Below are positions 22,331 to 34,326 of a DNA stretch of 64,000 nt, piece after piece. This DNA comes from Basidiobolus meristosporus CBS 931.73 (taxonomy: Eukaryota; Basidiobolomycota; Basidiobolomycetes; Basidiobolales; Basidiobolaceae). The stretch spans positions 90,755 to 154,754 of the forward strand of contig MCFE01000145.1 of NCBI GenBank assembly GCA_002104905.1. Reading direction: 5' to 3'. The translations under genes were made by a program, and so were the position numbers. The notes under the pieces are model-generated. The model was not told the origin of the DNA, made no database searches, and was given only the letters and a program-made list of their open reading frames with translations. Position 1 is the stretch's first letter; every line of letters starts with the position of its first letter.

Positions 22331-22799
22331 AAAGACTATTCAGATGAGTAAGTCATATTAAAATTGGTGGATGATTGTATGGAGGTGGTTTGACTCAATT
22401 TAGCGCAATCTGCATTATTTATCTGATTTTTAATACATTATGGTTAAATCTCCATCAATTGCCATGTACCCCATCATTATGTTGCAAAAATCATCCCCAA
22501 ACAATGCCATGGTACTTTTGTTGATGCTTTAATCATAGGTCTATAATCAAATAGGAAATCTGCAATTGATGTGATCTGATCCATGTTAACGCAATCCAAG
22601 ATGCATCAAGCATAATATATGGAAAATTCAACAATCACATTAGTTTTCATATATATCTCATATAAGACCAGGTTGATGCCAATATACTGCTGTATAAGTA
22701 TCCAAATCCGTTGCTATGGTCCCCATACCAAGCTTCAACTCATATTTAGTACAACCCAGACAAAACCCATCCCCTGGCTCACAAGCACGGTCCAGACCG

Positions 22800-25017
22800 G
22801 AAAAGTCAATGTTGGATCTGTTCAAGTTCTTGCCAAATGATTTTAGTATGGCCCAAGTGTCTATGATGAGCCTTCATACAGATATTTGGGCACTACTGAT
22901 TAATCTAGCAGAAATAGATACCTCAGAGAGTCAACAAAGATGGACAAATTTGAGTAGAAAGCTGTGGAATGAGTTCTACATCAAGATGCCAGCCAATGTA
23001 TGTAAGAAGATATATAACATGACAAGTATTGAAATCAAGAATGAGCTGAGAGTGAGGGGATTTGACAAAGAAGCCGCGCAGGAACAATTTTGCGCGCAAT
23101 TTGCACATTATGGGCCGGACGCATCCGTTTGTGCCTCAACTTTGGGAACCAAAGAGATTTTGAATGAGTTTTTGCCTCAAATGACTAATATACTATGTGA
23201 TACATTAGTAGAGCTAAGTGGCTTCTGAGAGCAATATAAACAGGACTCATCCAGGTAACAGCTCCAAAGTATCAGACAGAGGGTAAGTGAATACCTTGAG
23301 GAATCAGATGGTGAGCTACAGGAGGAAGAATACAGACCACAACCAACATTGTCCAGATTGCGCCAGCACACCTTGCTGGATTCCCTACCATCTCTTGCAA
23401 CCACAGTGCGCTGGCGCATGTCAGTCCAGACTACACCAACACCCTTTACCAGAACGCCCCACATTGAGTCAACGTGCTGTGGTGGTGTATAAGTCTAAAG
23501 GGCAAAATATGGCCAACACTTCTCAAGTGTGAATGTGTGTGGGGTGTTCACTGGGTGCAATAACCTCTGGCAAAAGCTTGCTAGGAATACTGGGTCTTTT
23601 GTCTAATCTAATGTGATGGGGGATAAAGCCTCAAGCTTGTCAAGGGAAAACTATTGAACTACAATCCCCAACTTAGTTGGCATCTTAACAAAAGTTTATA
23701 ATGGCTTTGACATCCTTTGAGATGACAATGTACTAAAGCTTCCAAAGTCAAAACAACTGTGAACTCCACCAACAGGGACTTGATAAGAATGCAGCTTTGA
23801 CCAGTAGTTACAAAGACTGAAAAGTATCTTTGCCTGTACAAGAACAAACTTGGGAAAACAAACAAACATAATAAAATATACCTATTCTGAGTATTCCTCA
23901 CAAGTAGTGCCTCCAAGGTCAGTTGGCTGTCAGCACGGTTTCCTGGGAGTGTTGTCAGGTCTGAGTCAGAAAATAGTGGTAATAGGTAGCGGTGATCTCA
24001 CTAATCAATAAGTCGGAATATTGGAAGAGGGATGATTTATTTTAAGAGATAGCCTCCCTTATATACTTTTTTGCTGCTCAATTTCTTGCTAGAGAATACT
24101 TTCCGGAAGTTTCCAGAAGGTAGTAGACAGCCAATCATGTCATTGTGTACTAAAAATAGCGCAAATTCTTGGCGGATTGTTCCATGAGATATAGTAGCAC
24201 CTAGCCAATCAGGTAGTGGTAATATGAAACCCCTGTGTCATGTGGTTGCCTCTTATGGTAGTAGGATAGGAGGGTTATGAAACCAAAATGGTCACATGAC
24301 ATGGGCACTGTTGGGGTACTGGCCTTATATGGTAACTATCTTATCTTGGCATCTTGGCAAGGAATAGGAATAGCTTGTGCAATAGGTTAATAGTGACAAA
24401 TAGTATGTCAGGTTGCATAGTAATAATCACATAGACAGAATGGAAAGTATTGCAATTTGGGATGATACTAATATAGGGGGGTAATCCTTTTTTAGGGAAG
24501 TGAACGTATGAGAATGAGCACATCTGCCTGTGGGTGTCACTGTGACCCCACTACAGAGCAAAATTACAAGAACCTGCCGAACTGCTCATTTAGACACAAG
24601 TCCATTGGAGCGGACCAAGTTGTGTCACATGCAGCATCACATTGAACTCAGCCAAGGGCCATCTCAATATGTCAAGGCACCCCTGCACGTGCCATTTTGC
24701 CTGACCATCAGCAAGTTACTTCTGGTGAACTGACTGATGATGACCAACATGAAGTGGCTCAACCACCGGAGCCCTTGGCAAGTAAAAGAACGCGTCAGTG
24801 CGTGGCACTACAGGCCGGTTCAGTTTGTTCAGTTGGAGCAATTCAGCACGGCCAAGCTGCAGCATTGCACTCATCAACTAGGAGGCAAAATACTGACTAC
24901 AAATACATAAGTAGCCAAGATGATAGTCAGCCAGGAAGTAGTATAGGTGTGCAAAGTGAGTCACTACCAAATGCTTCAGTAGTAATCCCTGTGAGAAAAA
25001 AACCCAGGAGAAGATGA
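22800..25017 (+). pseudogene. Harbinger-2 second ORF, interrupted by a solo LTR
   Basis: Starts near 22,815 with MLDLFKFLPNDF in an ORF to 23,228: DTSESQQRWTNLSRKLWNEF, TSIEIKNELRVRGFDKEAAQ, CASTLGTKEILNEFLPQM. A second stretch (23,270-23,477) gives RQRVSEYLEESDGELQEEEY and RLRQHTLLDSLPSLATTVRW. After the LTR the last part (24,700-25,017) gives TSGELTDDDQHEVAQPPEPL and ends SVVIPVRKKPRRR. No domain recognised. The acidic and basic stretches fit a DNA-binding partner of the transposase, but that is inference. Confidence 0.5.
23478..24555 (-). repeat. Solo gypsy LTR inside Harbinger-2
   Basis: In reverse it begins TGTAGTGGGGTCACAGTGAC and ends CTTATACACCACCACA, the same ends as the gypsy-1 LTRs, with full length 1,078 bp. 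It lies between AGTCAACGTGC and GAGCAAAATTAC. The uninterrupted Harbinger-3 copy reads through (GTGTGCCTTAGAGCAAAACTACC). No clear target duplication remains. Confidence 0.75.
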
Positions 25018-26215
25018 TGTGATTGCTTTGAATTGCTCACATTTGTAATGATCCCAACAACCCATTTTTTTTGCAATCCAAATCAAGCCATTGCAAATCA
25101 GTGATCATCAAATTTTTGATATAAGTAATATCAAGGTTGTCTCACATTTGAGACAGAACCCCTATAAATAAACACCCTGCATATATATACATCATCTGTA
25201 ATACCAGTACAGCTATTGGATCTGTTTTGCACCTACACAATTGCTTGCGTGCTAGCTATGACACCTTGTCCAATCACTAGGATCAGGGAATTACTTGCTC
25301 AATGTGCAAAATGGGATATTTGATGGCAAATCAGGTAGCTTTTTAGTAATCAATGAGCCAATTGGGGGCTGCCAGCTTCAGGATACTTTTGGACCAATTA
25401 ACCACTGTGATACCGTCCAATTGGAGTGAGGGTAACCAAAATGGTAAGTATCAGTGTAGTTTATAGTGTGATACACATTTATTTCCATTTACATTGAAGA
25501 AACATATCCAAATACTGGATTTTACCTGCCATAATAGCGGTATCCGATTGCGCATGTGATGCAAACGTTACAAGTTGGCGCAATTATCCGTGCTAACCTC
25601 ATTGTGTCAGATTATGCCATAGTGTGCAAGATTGTCCCACATAGTGCAAAATCATCTAAGAACAATCCTGCCTTCTGGTAGCTATAATATTGCGCCCAAT
25701 CATTCTTTACAACCGCGGATTGCGCCACGCGCCCTAGCACGGTACAATGAAACAAGTCTAATGACTATCTACACAATCTGATGATGGATCACAGCAATGT
25801 TTGGCTAATTTGCAGCTAAGTAAAGTTAAAGAATATGATAGTATTTATGCAGTACTTTGCTATGGGTGGCATGGCATTGTTGCGGTCTTAGTGCACTCTA
25901 CATCTAGTTGAGTGAATCTAACCAGCCAATATATTCAATTGCCTTATATGGCAAGAAGTCTGATGGTGTATTGATGGCCTCACTGCAAGCCTCTCATGGC
26001 ATTATCATGGCAATATGGCAGCCTACAGCTAGTTCTGTAAAGTGCTACCATACCAATTTACCAAATGGTATTTCCTTTTTCTACCTCCAATTATGCAATT
26101 TATATATCCTACTGTAGAATTACCTCAGTTTATTTGCTTACCTAATACTACCTAGGGTCTTCTACATAGAGTTCAAATTGGAAAATACTATGGCCTCCTG
26201 CTTACTGACCTCTAC

Positions 26216-26797
26216 AAATACACACACCTATTGCAATTGACATACTGCCATCACCTCAGCTTTACGGCTTTTTAGTGTGAAGCTTGCAAAGCTGCCATAT
26301 ACCTTGTGCTGCTGGTAATGTATACATCTTGCAAACATATGCTTAGTTGCCATCACTTCTGCCATGAATACCTCCTGAATATCTGCAAAGAACTTTTTAG
26401 TGTTTAGCCAATATATTGCTTCTCCATGCTGGATTCTAGTCCCCCTTACAGGTGTGCTCTGGCTCTAGTTTGTGTGATTTCCATACTGAATGGTGAACAA
26501 ATTGGCTTGTGACCAAGGGAAATTTGGCATACATTTGTAGAGCTTTGCTAATAAAAATTAGTTTCTCAATGCAGCCAACCAAGCTCTGAATTACTGAACT
26601 GATTATCCACACATTGGGACTGCTTAGCTTCTTAATGCCATAGGCATTGGTGTCTCTGTGTACACATCTGTCCTCAGTATTCTCTAACTGTTCCTGACTG
26701 TCCTCCATTTGCCAACTCATCACATTCATGGCAGACTTGAAGGTAATATTCTTGATGAGATTGGGATATGGTAGTACCTGCCACTTGACTTTTCTTA
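26216..26797 (-). pseudogene. CACTA-3 transposase C-terminal tail
   Basis: Minus strand: NVMSWQMEDSQEQLENTEDR, CVHRDTNAYGIKKLSSPNVW (26,729-26,600), then the short cysteine-bearing tail with MAEVMATKHMFARC-like residues near 26,370-26,220. Truncated at 26,797, where gypsy-2 sequence begins. Confidence 0.55.
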
Positions 26798-27175
26798 CTA
26801 TCTACCCACACAATGTGGTATTTGTGTGGGTAACTTGTCTTGTCCCTCTCTGATTGTGTCTTGTATCAACATTACGGCTCCAGCAAATGACTCTTTATAG
26901 GTTGCTCTTGTTGCACGTAATGCTTGTACAATATCTCTCAGCACTTGCAGGTCAGTCTTGGTTTCAATATCATCTTGATTCTTGCTGATGGGAGGGGTAT
27001 TGCCAGTTTTGGGTAAACTGTTCCCTTTGGCACTTTCCATATGCATTCTTTTGTTCTCCCCTTTGGGCAAACTTCCTTACACATATCATTTGTACCTACA
27101 TCAACTAACATCTCCTCTAATAAACTTTGTATATATCCTGTGTCTTTCTCAATCCTTGTCCTGATAATTGTTGAA

Positions 27176-28110
27176 TCACACTTTGGTTTCAGTGATGATT
27201 GGTGGATCATCATGAAACAGTTTCAGATGGGCTGGCACTATGTTGCTGATTGTCTTATTGTTCAGGGTGACGGTGTACTTTGGCCCATGGTCCAAACTAA
27301 TAACGGTGCCAGGGCCAATCCATTGGGGTGTAAATTGTGGGCAAAACTTGAGGCCTGTAATGGTTTGGTTGTACCACACTTTATTGCCTGGTTTCCACTT
27401 TTGTCTTGTTAGTTTCTCACTTTTGGGTGGAGGGGGAAGGTGCTTGTCAACATTTTCAAATACTTTTATGTATAGGTGGGCAATACAGTGTATCAACCTT
27501 TCTACATAGTTGTTATGTGTTGTCAAGGGGACACCTTCCATCATCACACCAGCTTCTTCACACCACTTGGGCCTTTGTCCATACAGAGCTTTGTATGGGG
27601 AGAAACCTGTTGTTTTATTTGGTATTTTACGCATTGCTAGGAGTGTCAGTGGGAGCAGCTTGGTCCATCATTGGGGAAGTTCCCAGTGGAGCTTCTCTAG
27701 TATGCAGCAACATGTCTGGTTCATCCTCTTGGTTAATCTGTTGGTCTGGGGGTGATTTGCAGCCATGAAGACCTGTTTCACACCCATCATTTTGCACAAA
27801 TGGGCCACAGTGCTGTTCAGGAAGGAACCACCATTGTTGGACAGGAGTATCTGAGGATATCCAAGCAGGCATATGAGGTGTTCTAGAATGAATCAGGCGG
27901 TTGTCTTCTGATCTTTATTTTGGACAGCTTGGGCTTCTACCCATTCTCAGAAATAATTGGTAGCAATTGTTATGTATTGTTCTCCTTTCTTTGTTTTCAT
28001 AAAGGGGCCAACAAAGTCAATCCCTACCCAGTGGAAGGGTAGGTCAAGTGGTATTGGTGTGGTTGTCCCTATGTTCTGACTTCAGTTAAATCTTTTGCAG
28101 GTGGAGCATC
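27176..28110 (-). pseudogene. gypsy-2 integrase
   Basis: Minus strand: PFHWVGIDFVGPFMKTKKGE carries the first Asp. The second-Asp motif has become LLSNNGGSFLNSTVAHLCKM (normally DNGG). HPQTNRLTKRMNQ follows, in which the catalytic Glu position is altered. The 27,634-27,176 ORF then gives KIPNKTTGFSPYKALYGQRP and a C-terminal barrel (KPGNKVWYNQTITGLKFCPQ, WIGPGTVISLDHGPKYTVTL). A downstream ORF (27,070-26,798) has no recognised domain. Catalytic residues are lost, so it is inactive. Confidence 0.75.
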
Positions 28111-28139
28111 TTTGTAACCTATTCACAACATCAGTCATC

Positions 28140-28680
28140 AATTTTTTCAAATAGAATGTCTTTCTTAGCATCTATATGTTGTTAGGGGGTTAGCATGTTC
28201 TAATGACATATGTCTTTCTTGTATGATTTCTTTGCAGGGCAGTTACAGGGGGTACCTTGACTCTGAATTGTCCTTGGAGGAGCCATAATTGGCTTTCTTG
28301 TACTTTTTACTGACACCATTTCCTTCAAAAGTCTCTCTTCTGCTTGTTTGTAACAACATGTTTGGGATACTTCCCTCTTCTTTTAAAGCAGATTACATCC
28401 TTGTAGTCATCACTGACACATACTTGGCAAACAAGATAGCAACTGAGGAAGTCTGCCTCTTGATGTTTCTTGCCAGCCCAATGAGTTATTTTGAAGTTGT
28501 ATTCTTGTAGTTGGAGGGCCCAACATGCTAGTCAAGTGGTAAAGTCTTTAGTTTCATCAGCCATACCAGTGCACTGTGGTCTGTTACTATCATGAATTGG
28601 CAACCATGTATGTATGTATGGAATTGTTTAATTGAATAAACAACAGCCAGACATTCTATCTTGGTGATAGGGCTTGTACC
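28140..28680 (-). pseudogene. gypsy-2 RNase H fragment
   Basis: Minus strand reads SPITKIECLAVVYSIKQFHT, YIHGCQFMIVTDHSALVWLM, then several stops. This is the Ty3/gypsy RNase H block (TEIEGLAVVYAIKHF...TDHSAL). It is fused directly to gag-side sequence at about 28,680. Confidence 0.65.
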
Positions 28681-29026
28681 TGGGCCATTAAATCTACAAC
28701 AGCTTCCCAGAGTGTATCACCTTCTTTGGGGACTTCTTGGACATTGTTGATCAAGAGTTCTTGGACCTTTTGCCATAATTCCTCTAACTCATGGTCTTTT
28801 GGGGAGGCAGTTTTCCCTTTCTTACAGAGGATCCCTGTCCTTTAATCATCTGTATCACTAAAGGGTAGCCCTTATAGCAAGATGACCACTTGTACTTGTT
28901 CAACCAACTCTTGCAACATTTACATCCCTGTTGATCTTTGGATGCCCTACATCTTATTTTGTTGTCTGAGCCCATGATGTGATATGTCATGAGCTGTTGC
29001 TTGGCAATTTCATCCTTTGGGAGACA

Positions 29027-29359
29027 TCAAACCTGTTGGAGAAACAGTTTAGTGTAGGCTTCATAGCTCTCACTGCTTTTCTTCCATGAGGACAGTAGAA
29101 TGGCTTGGTAGTGGTATCCTTTGGCATATAGAAAGCATGTCTTGTAGGCTTCTTCTAGTGCATCCCAGTTGTCTTTGACTGCATCCTCCAACCCATAATG
29201 CCATTGCCATGCTGACACTTCCATATATCTTGCAAACTCCCTGACTTTCTTATTGATGTCCCATCCTGCATCAACCGCAACTCTCTCAAACATATCAGAC
29301 CACTCAAGGGCTTTCTCTCTCTTTCCCTTGTATGTTTTTAGTTTCATTGTAGTAGTCAT
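29027..29359 (-). pseudogene. gypsy-2 gag fragment
   Basis: 110-codon frame: MKLKTYKGKREKALEWSDMF, EFARYMEVSAWQWHYGLEDA, DNWDALEEAYKTCFLYAKGY, AYTKLFLQQV. The spacing of Trp-containing helices (F..YL.G.A..WY......W..L) is that of Ty3/gypsy capsid. It continues, broken, to about 28,780, where RDIxCRASKDQQGCKCC-like cysteines may be a decayed zinc knuckle. Confidence 0.6.
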
Positions 29360-30119
29360 TACCTCTCTTGTGCTTATCTCTGCAGAGATGGCATCAAGTA
29401 TGTGGGTTGTTACTGACTGTACTATGTGATTGGGAGAGCTTGTAGGTCAAGTCAGTACCACTTGGTTCAGAATAGCTTCCAGTAGAAGGTAGCAATGTAA
29501 TAAAGACTTGTGTTTATTCCATCCAAATCCTCTTGTCCCTTCACTTGGTTCAATTGGATAGGTATACATTTATCACTTGGGGGGCTTAGATAATAGCCAA
29601 TATGTTATAAAATAGGGGTGTGAACACCTTCCTGTTATGGTAAGTGTTCTAACTAGATAAGGGCAGGGATAGGAGGGAGGGTGTGTAGGGGAATCATAGG
29701 GAGGATACTGGGGTACTTTGGGTAGGACTCTGTGGAGAACACTTGGGCAATGAGTGGGTACTACATTTAGTACTCACATATCCTGGGTGCTAATAGGGAG
29801 CTTTGTCCTCAAACTTCTTTGACTAACTTGCCTCTCCAGGGTCAATTTTGTTTACGGAGCATGGGGAGTCACCATAGTATCATTGCTGGTTGTCACTCAC
29901 AAGGGGGTTGTGGGCAAGTACCTGATACCATTTGGTGGCAGAGTGGGGTGTGGCTTGCATTGCTTGAGGGATGTTTTCCACAGAGCCAACTAGTTGGCAA
30001 ACCATAGGGTTCTGGGTAAGTAATTTTTCATAAGGAAAGTATTTCTCACAAGCTCCAATCAATATTAATGCACATAGGCAACAATACAAATGCAAGGACT
30101 GAATGTACTGATATGTAAA

Positions 30120-31375
30120 TACTCAAGTGGCTTTCTGAGCAACTTCAACCCACAGAATCTTGGATTACTGGGAGGTGTATGTTGACTTTGTAGGAATATG
30201 TATCCAGAGGCTGATCACCATTGCCAACTTGATTCTGTTGTAAGAGTCTTGGAGATATTGGAAGTGACTTGGGAGAACAAGTAGATTATATGGTTTTCAC
30301 CTAATGATTTATTGAATGTAAAAGTAGTGTTTATACTTTTACATGATCTTGGCATAACAAACACTTAGAGTTGGCTAAGGAAGGTCCCAAGAACATGTGA
30401 GCAAAGTTTGGGGCTGTTTGGACAACTTTGAGAATTTTCATGTTCTAAGTACTTGGTATTTTGGTGAAAATATTCTAAGTAAATCCCAACAGGGAATTTG
30501 GTCAGCATTCTCTAGGATTTGAAGGTAATGATCCAAGTGACTAAGTTAGGTGAATATTTAGGTGGAATTTCAAATTTTTTACAACAGATTCCTTCACAGC
30601 TATTATGCAAGGAGTTTGTGACAGGGTTTGAGCAACCTTACTACAATCATAAAGCTGAGTATTTAGATATCTGCTGCTACTATATCCATTCTCTACTCCA
30701 TCTTGCTTGGCATGAGAAGAATACTGGACCTTACTTCACCTTTTGGCTGTTTCCTATGCAGCAAATGTGAGGGAGAGAGGAGGAAACGTCAAGTTGCTAA
30801 TACTACCATATCCCAATCTCATCAAGAAAATTACCTTCAAGTCCATCCTGGATGTGATGAGTTGGCACATGGAGGACAGACAGGAAGTGTTGAAAAATAC
30901 TGAGGACAGATGTGCATATGGAGACACCTTTGCCTTTGGCAGCAAGAAGATAAGCTGCCGCATGTGTGGGTAATCAGTAAGTAACACAAAGCTGGGTTGG
31001 ATGCAAGAATCAGGTAATTTTTATTAGGATGACTTAACAATAGTATGCTAGGTATCTCCGGCACACAAGCTAGTTTCCTACACCATCCAATATGTAAATC
31101 ATACAAACAAGAACCTCAGAGTACTTATAAGGAGAGCTAGAATCCAGCAGGGAGAAGGTGTATATTGGCTAGGTTCCTAAAGGTGTTTTACAGATGTCAA
31201 GAGGTATTCATGGCAGAAGTGGCAGCAGTCAAGTGTAGGTTTGCTAGATGTATCTGTTGCCAGCAATGCAAGGTATATGGCAACTTTGCAAGTATCTCAC
31301 TGAAAAGCTGTAGAGTTGAGGTGATAGAAATGTGTCATTTGCAGCAGGTGTGTGCATATGTAGAGGTTAGTAAGC
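30120..31375 (+). pseudogene. CACTA-4 transposase C-terminal half (best copy)
   Basis: Reads RLITIANLI, then after a solo LTR SQLLCKEFVTGFEQPYYNHKAEYLDICCYYIHSL, LHLAWHEKNTGPYFTFWLFP, LLILPYPNLIKKITFKSILD, VMSWHMEDRQEVLKNTEDRC. The tail is MAEVAAVKCRFARCICCQQC, KVYGNFASISLKSCRVEVIE. The motif H.LLHLAW.....GP.F.FW.FPM...PYPNL is the part of CACTA transposases labelled DUF4218 or its fungal equivalent. One frame change near 30,770 and several stops. No catalytic core. Confidence 0.6.
30236..30586 (-). repeat. Solo copia LTR with perfect duplication
   Basis: 351 bp, TGTTGTAAGAG...TTTTACAACA, flanked by GATTC on both sides (30,231-30,235 and 30,587-30,591). Same family as the copia-1 LTRs, in opposite orientation. 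It splits the CACTA-4 transposase; removing it restores ANLI-(P)SQLL. Confidence 0.85.
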
Positions 31376-31800
31376 AGTAAGCTGTAGTTTTTTTTTTTGA
31401 CTCAAACTGTATGTGAAAAGCCCAAGTAGTAATGAATAAGCAAATAAACTGAGGTGATTCTACAATGGAATATATGAATGGAACAAGAGGAGGTAGCAAA
31501 TGGAAACACCATTTGGCAAGTTGGTTCATTATTACTATAGAGGACTAGCTGTAGGTTGCTGTATTGCTGCTATAATGCAAACAGATGTATATATTCAGGC
31601 TGTCAAAATACTGTCAAGTTTTTTCCATATATGACATTTGCATGTACTGGCTGATTGGGTCTGTTCAAATAAGTGTAGGCTGCTATACTACCATTGGAGT
31701 GCCATTCAAAGCCCATTTATGGACTGCTAAAATACTGTCAGAATCCTGATTGCTGATCTGGATTGGATACACCAGCCAGACCCATTTATTTTTCATAGGG

Positions 31801-32094
31801 CAAGTTTGGAGTCTTTTGGACAACTTTGAGAAAGTCCATAGTATGGGTGCCTGATGAGTTATTAGACTTGTTCTGTTGGATAGTGCCACATAGTGCCAGC
31901 CTGTTTATAGTGCTGGATTGATCTGGCACTCTACGGCACTATCTGGCACTATAATTTCTACCATGATGCAAGTGGTATGATATAGTTACTGGTAATTTTA
32001 CTCAATCTTACTTATGTTGCTCAGAATAGTGCTTTCCTTGCTTTATTTACTCTTCATAATGCTCCAGACACATTTCTCTCAGTGGATGTCTTCT
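31801..32094 (+). repeat. LTR scrap joined to a Harbinger left-end fragment
   Basis: 31,801-31,863 is copia-LTR-like (TTTGGAGTCTTTTGGACAAC, GGTGCCTGATGA). 31,864-32,094 is the Harbinger left end (AGACTTGTTCTGTTGGATAG to GTGGATGTCTTCTTG), nearly the same as 21,290-21,522, stopping abruptly at a copia fragment. Confidence 0.65.
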
Positions 32095-32982
32095 TGCTGT
32101 GCAACCAAATATTCTTAGGTGCTCTGCACTTGATATGTATCTGTACCATGCTTAACTGGAGTAGAATCACAAAGTGCTCTGCATTGACCCCTATTCTTAA
32201 GATATAGAGCTATAGAAATTGATTCTGCCCAATTATCACAGGATGAAATTTGATCATGGATCATAGAACTTACTATATCAGCTAGTGATATGATTGCATG
32301 TTCTGCCACTCCTTTTTGCTGCAGAGAGTAGGGTTTGGTAGTCTCTTGCTGTATCCCATAAATATTGCACAAGTGGACAAAAAGTTTTGGAGTATAATCT
32401 TTGCCATTCTGAGAGCACATTGCCCTGACTTTTTTACCAGTCTCTTTCCACCATTGTTCTAAACTACCAGAGCTTTGGCAAAGCTTCTTCCTTTCTTTCT
32501 ATGAAGTAAACCCAAGTGTAGCTTGTATAATCAACAATAAAAGTGATGTATACTCCATCCCACCTACAGATTGGTTTTGTATGAGTCTGCACATATCTAA
32601 GTGACGTGGATATATTACTTCCTTGGTTTTGGCAAACACAGAGCACTTGTATGCTTGCCTGGCTTTTTACCATATATTCAGGCTTCACAGTGCTTCAAGT
32701 TAGCTGAGGGATCAGTTTCTACTCCACAAATGAGTTGATTTTGAATTGTTTTGCACAAATAATCAAAATTCATGTGACCAAGTCTCTGGTGTCAAGGCAT
32801 TGGTGTTTCTTCATCTAAGTATCTGGTATTGGCTTCCAGATATGACAGAGTATAAGTCAACTTGCATAGATTCTGATCTCTGATACCCAAAGCAATATGA
32901 GCACCATTTTGATCAGTGAATCTGCATCCAGAGCTGCCAGAACCAAAACTGGGTCCCTCTGCCATGGCCTTGCTTATATCAC

Positions 32983-33311
32983 TGTAAGAGTCTTGGAGAT
33001 ATTGGAAGTGATTGGGAGAACAAGTCAATTAAGTGGTTTTCACTTGATGATTTATTGATTGTAAAAGTGGTATTTATACCTTTACATGATCTTGGCATAA
33101 CAAGCACGTAGAATAGGCTAAGGAAGGTCCCAAGAGCATGTGTGCAAAGTTTGGGGCTGTTTGGACAACTTATCTAATTTTCATGTTCTGGGTGGATATT
33201 CTGAATAAATCCCAACAAGGAATTTGGTCAGTATTCTCTAGGATTGGAAGGTAGTGATCTAAGTGACTAAGTTAGGTGAATATTTAGGTGGAGTTACAAG
33301 TTTTTACAACA
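32983..33311 (-). repeat. Solo copia LTR nested in copia-2
   Basis: Same LTR family (TGTTGTAAAAACTTG at its start on the minus strand). It interrupts the pol frame between VLYVAEITTSLPYV and SDISKAMAEGPSF, which are adjacent in copia-1 (VLYVPEIAKNLLSVSKATAAG). The right LTR end is slightly shortened. No clear duplication. Confidence 0.7.
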
Positions 33312-34326
33312 TACATATGGTAGGCTTGTGGTTATTTCTGCTACATATAACACATCCTTGAAGGTAAGTGGGTAGCTTTCTTTACTACTTCTGAGGCTTA
33401 CTTGGATAGTTCCTGTGCCAACTGCATCAAGTGTACTCTTGTCTCCAATGAGAGCCTGCTTGATTGGAATATCTAGACATTGGGTAAAAAGTTCTTTTTG
33501 GTGTGTAAAGAGTTGAGATGCTCCCAAGTCAATGGGCTACATCTGAGAATCCTTTTTGGTGGTCATATCTAGTGCATATATGAATAATCTATCTTCAGTT
33601 GCTGCAGCATTTCAATAGTCAGGCTTTTTCTGCTAACTAACTCCCTTTCTGAGGCACTGGTTGGATCTGTGTCCTTTCCTTTTGCAGTAGTTGCAAAACA
33701 GGTTGCTATTGCCTTTAAAATGCCTTGGATACCTCCTTAGTTGGTTGTCGCTGCTTATTAAAGCATTTTCTTCTTCCTTCTTTTTGATGCTTGATTCTCC
33801 TAATTCTTCATCTAGGAGCCTTCCATATATGACACTTAAGGTCAAATCTTCAAATCAGGATTCCAGGGCTGATACAAGGCCCTGAGACTTGTCTGTTAGG
33901 CTATTCAAGATGGTAACTATCACATCTTCATCAGTAGTTGGTATACTCAAATAATCTATATCATCAACCAAGAGGGTAATTATGTTAATTAGCTTTTTAT
34001 ATCTTCTCCAGGCAGCATCTGTGTAGTAATGCATCCCTATCTAGTATACACTTACTTAGGAGTGGAGCATATCTATAACATTAAGGCAAATGCAGATAAA
34101 GACACTTTGTTCCTACTTCTGGTACTTTAATGCTTCTTCCTCTGCATTTTTAGAAGGGCATTATTCTTCCATGACATTATCCCAAAGGCCACCTTCCTGT
34201 AGCAGCATCTTCATGTTTACCTTCCACACATGGTAGTTAGAGCCATCTAACTTTTCAGTGGAGGGGAAAATTCCAGTCATAGCAGTAACAGGCATTGCAG
34301 AGAGTGACAGCTTGAGGCTCATAACC

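Larger units (their letters stand above)
21290..25759 (-). mobile_element. Harbinger-2: most complete PIF/Harbinger copy
   Basis: Termini AGACTTGTTCTGTTGGATAG (left) and the inverted AGACTTGTTTCATTGTACC (right), flanked by AAT at 21,287-21,289 and 25,760-25,762. It encodes a transposase on the minus strand and a second ORF on the plus strand, divergent from a spacer near 22,350-22,700. A solo gypsy LTR (23,478-24,555) interrupts ORF2. Without it the element is about 3.4 kb. Confidence 0.8.
21190..26215 (+). mobile_element. CACTA-3 left terminal region, split by Harbinger-2
   Basis: Terminus CCCTATGAAAAATAATTTGA at 21,190. The CACTA terminal region runs to GGAATT (21,286), is interrupted by Harbinger-2 with its AAT duplication, and resumes at 25,763 (GACTATCTACACAATC) to end at 26,215 (GACCTCTACAAAT). 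The uninterrupted CACTA-2 copy reads GGAATTAGTGACC across the same point. Confidence 0.7.
26798..30010 (-). mobile_element. gypsy-2: Ty3/gypsy element of a different family, RT deleted
   Basis: Minus strand, N to C: gag (29,359-29,027), a jump directly into RNase H (about 28,675), then integrase core and C-terminus (about 28,060-27,176). The reverse transcriptase and protease are missing between 28,800 and 28,680. It is unlike gypsy-1 in sequence. The region 29,370-30,010 would be its 5' LTR and leader (AATAAA at 29,500), but no second LTR is seen, so the outer limits are approximate. Confidence 0.6.
30120..31800 (+). mobile_element. CACTA-4: transposase half and right terminus
   Basis: The transposase C-terminal half on the plus strand (30,120-31,375) is followed by the CACTA terminal region in inverted orientation, ending at ATTTTTCATAGGG (31,800). 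The gene-to-terminus order is the same as in CACTA-2 and CACTA-3, confirming that the terminal region belongs to the element. The left side is missing. Confidence 0.65.
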
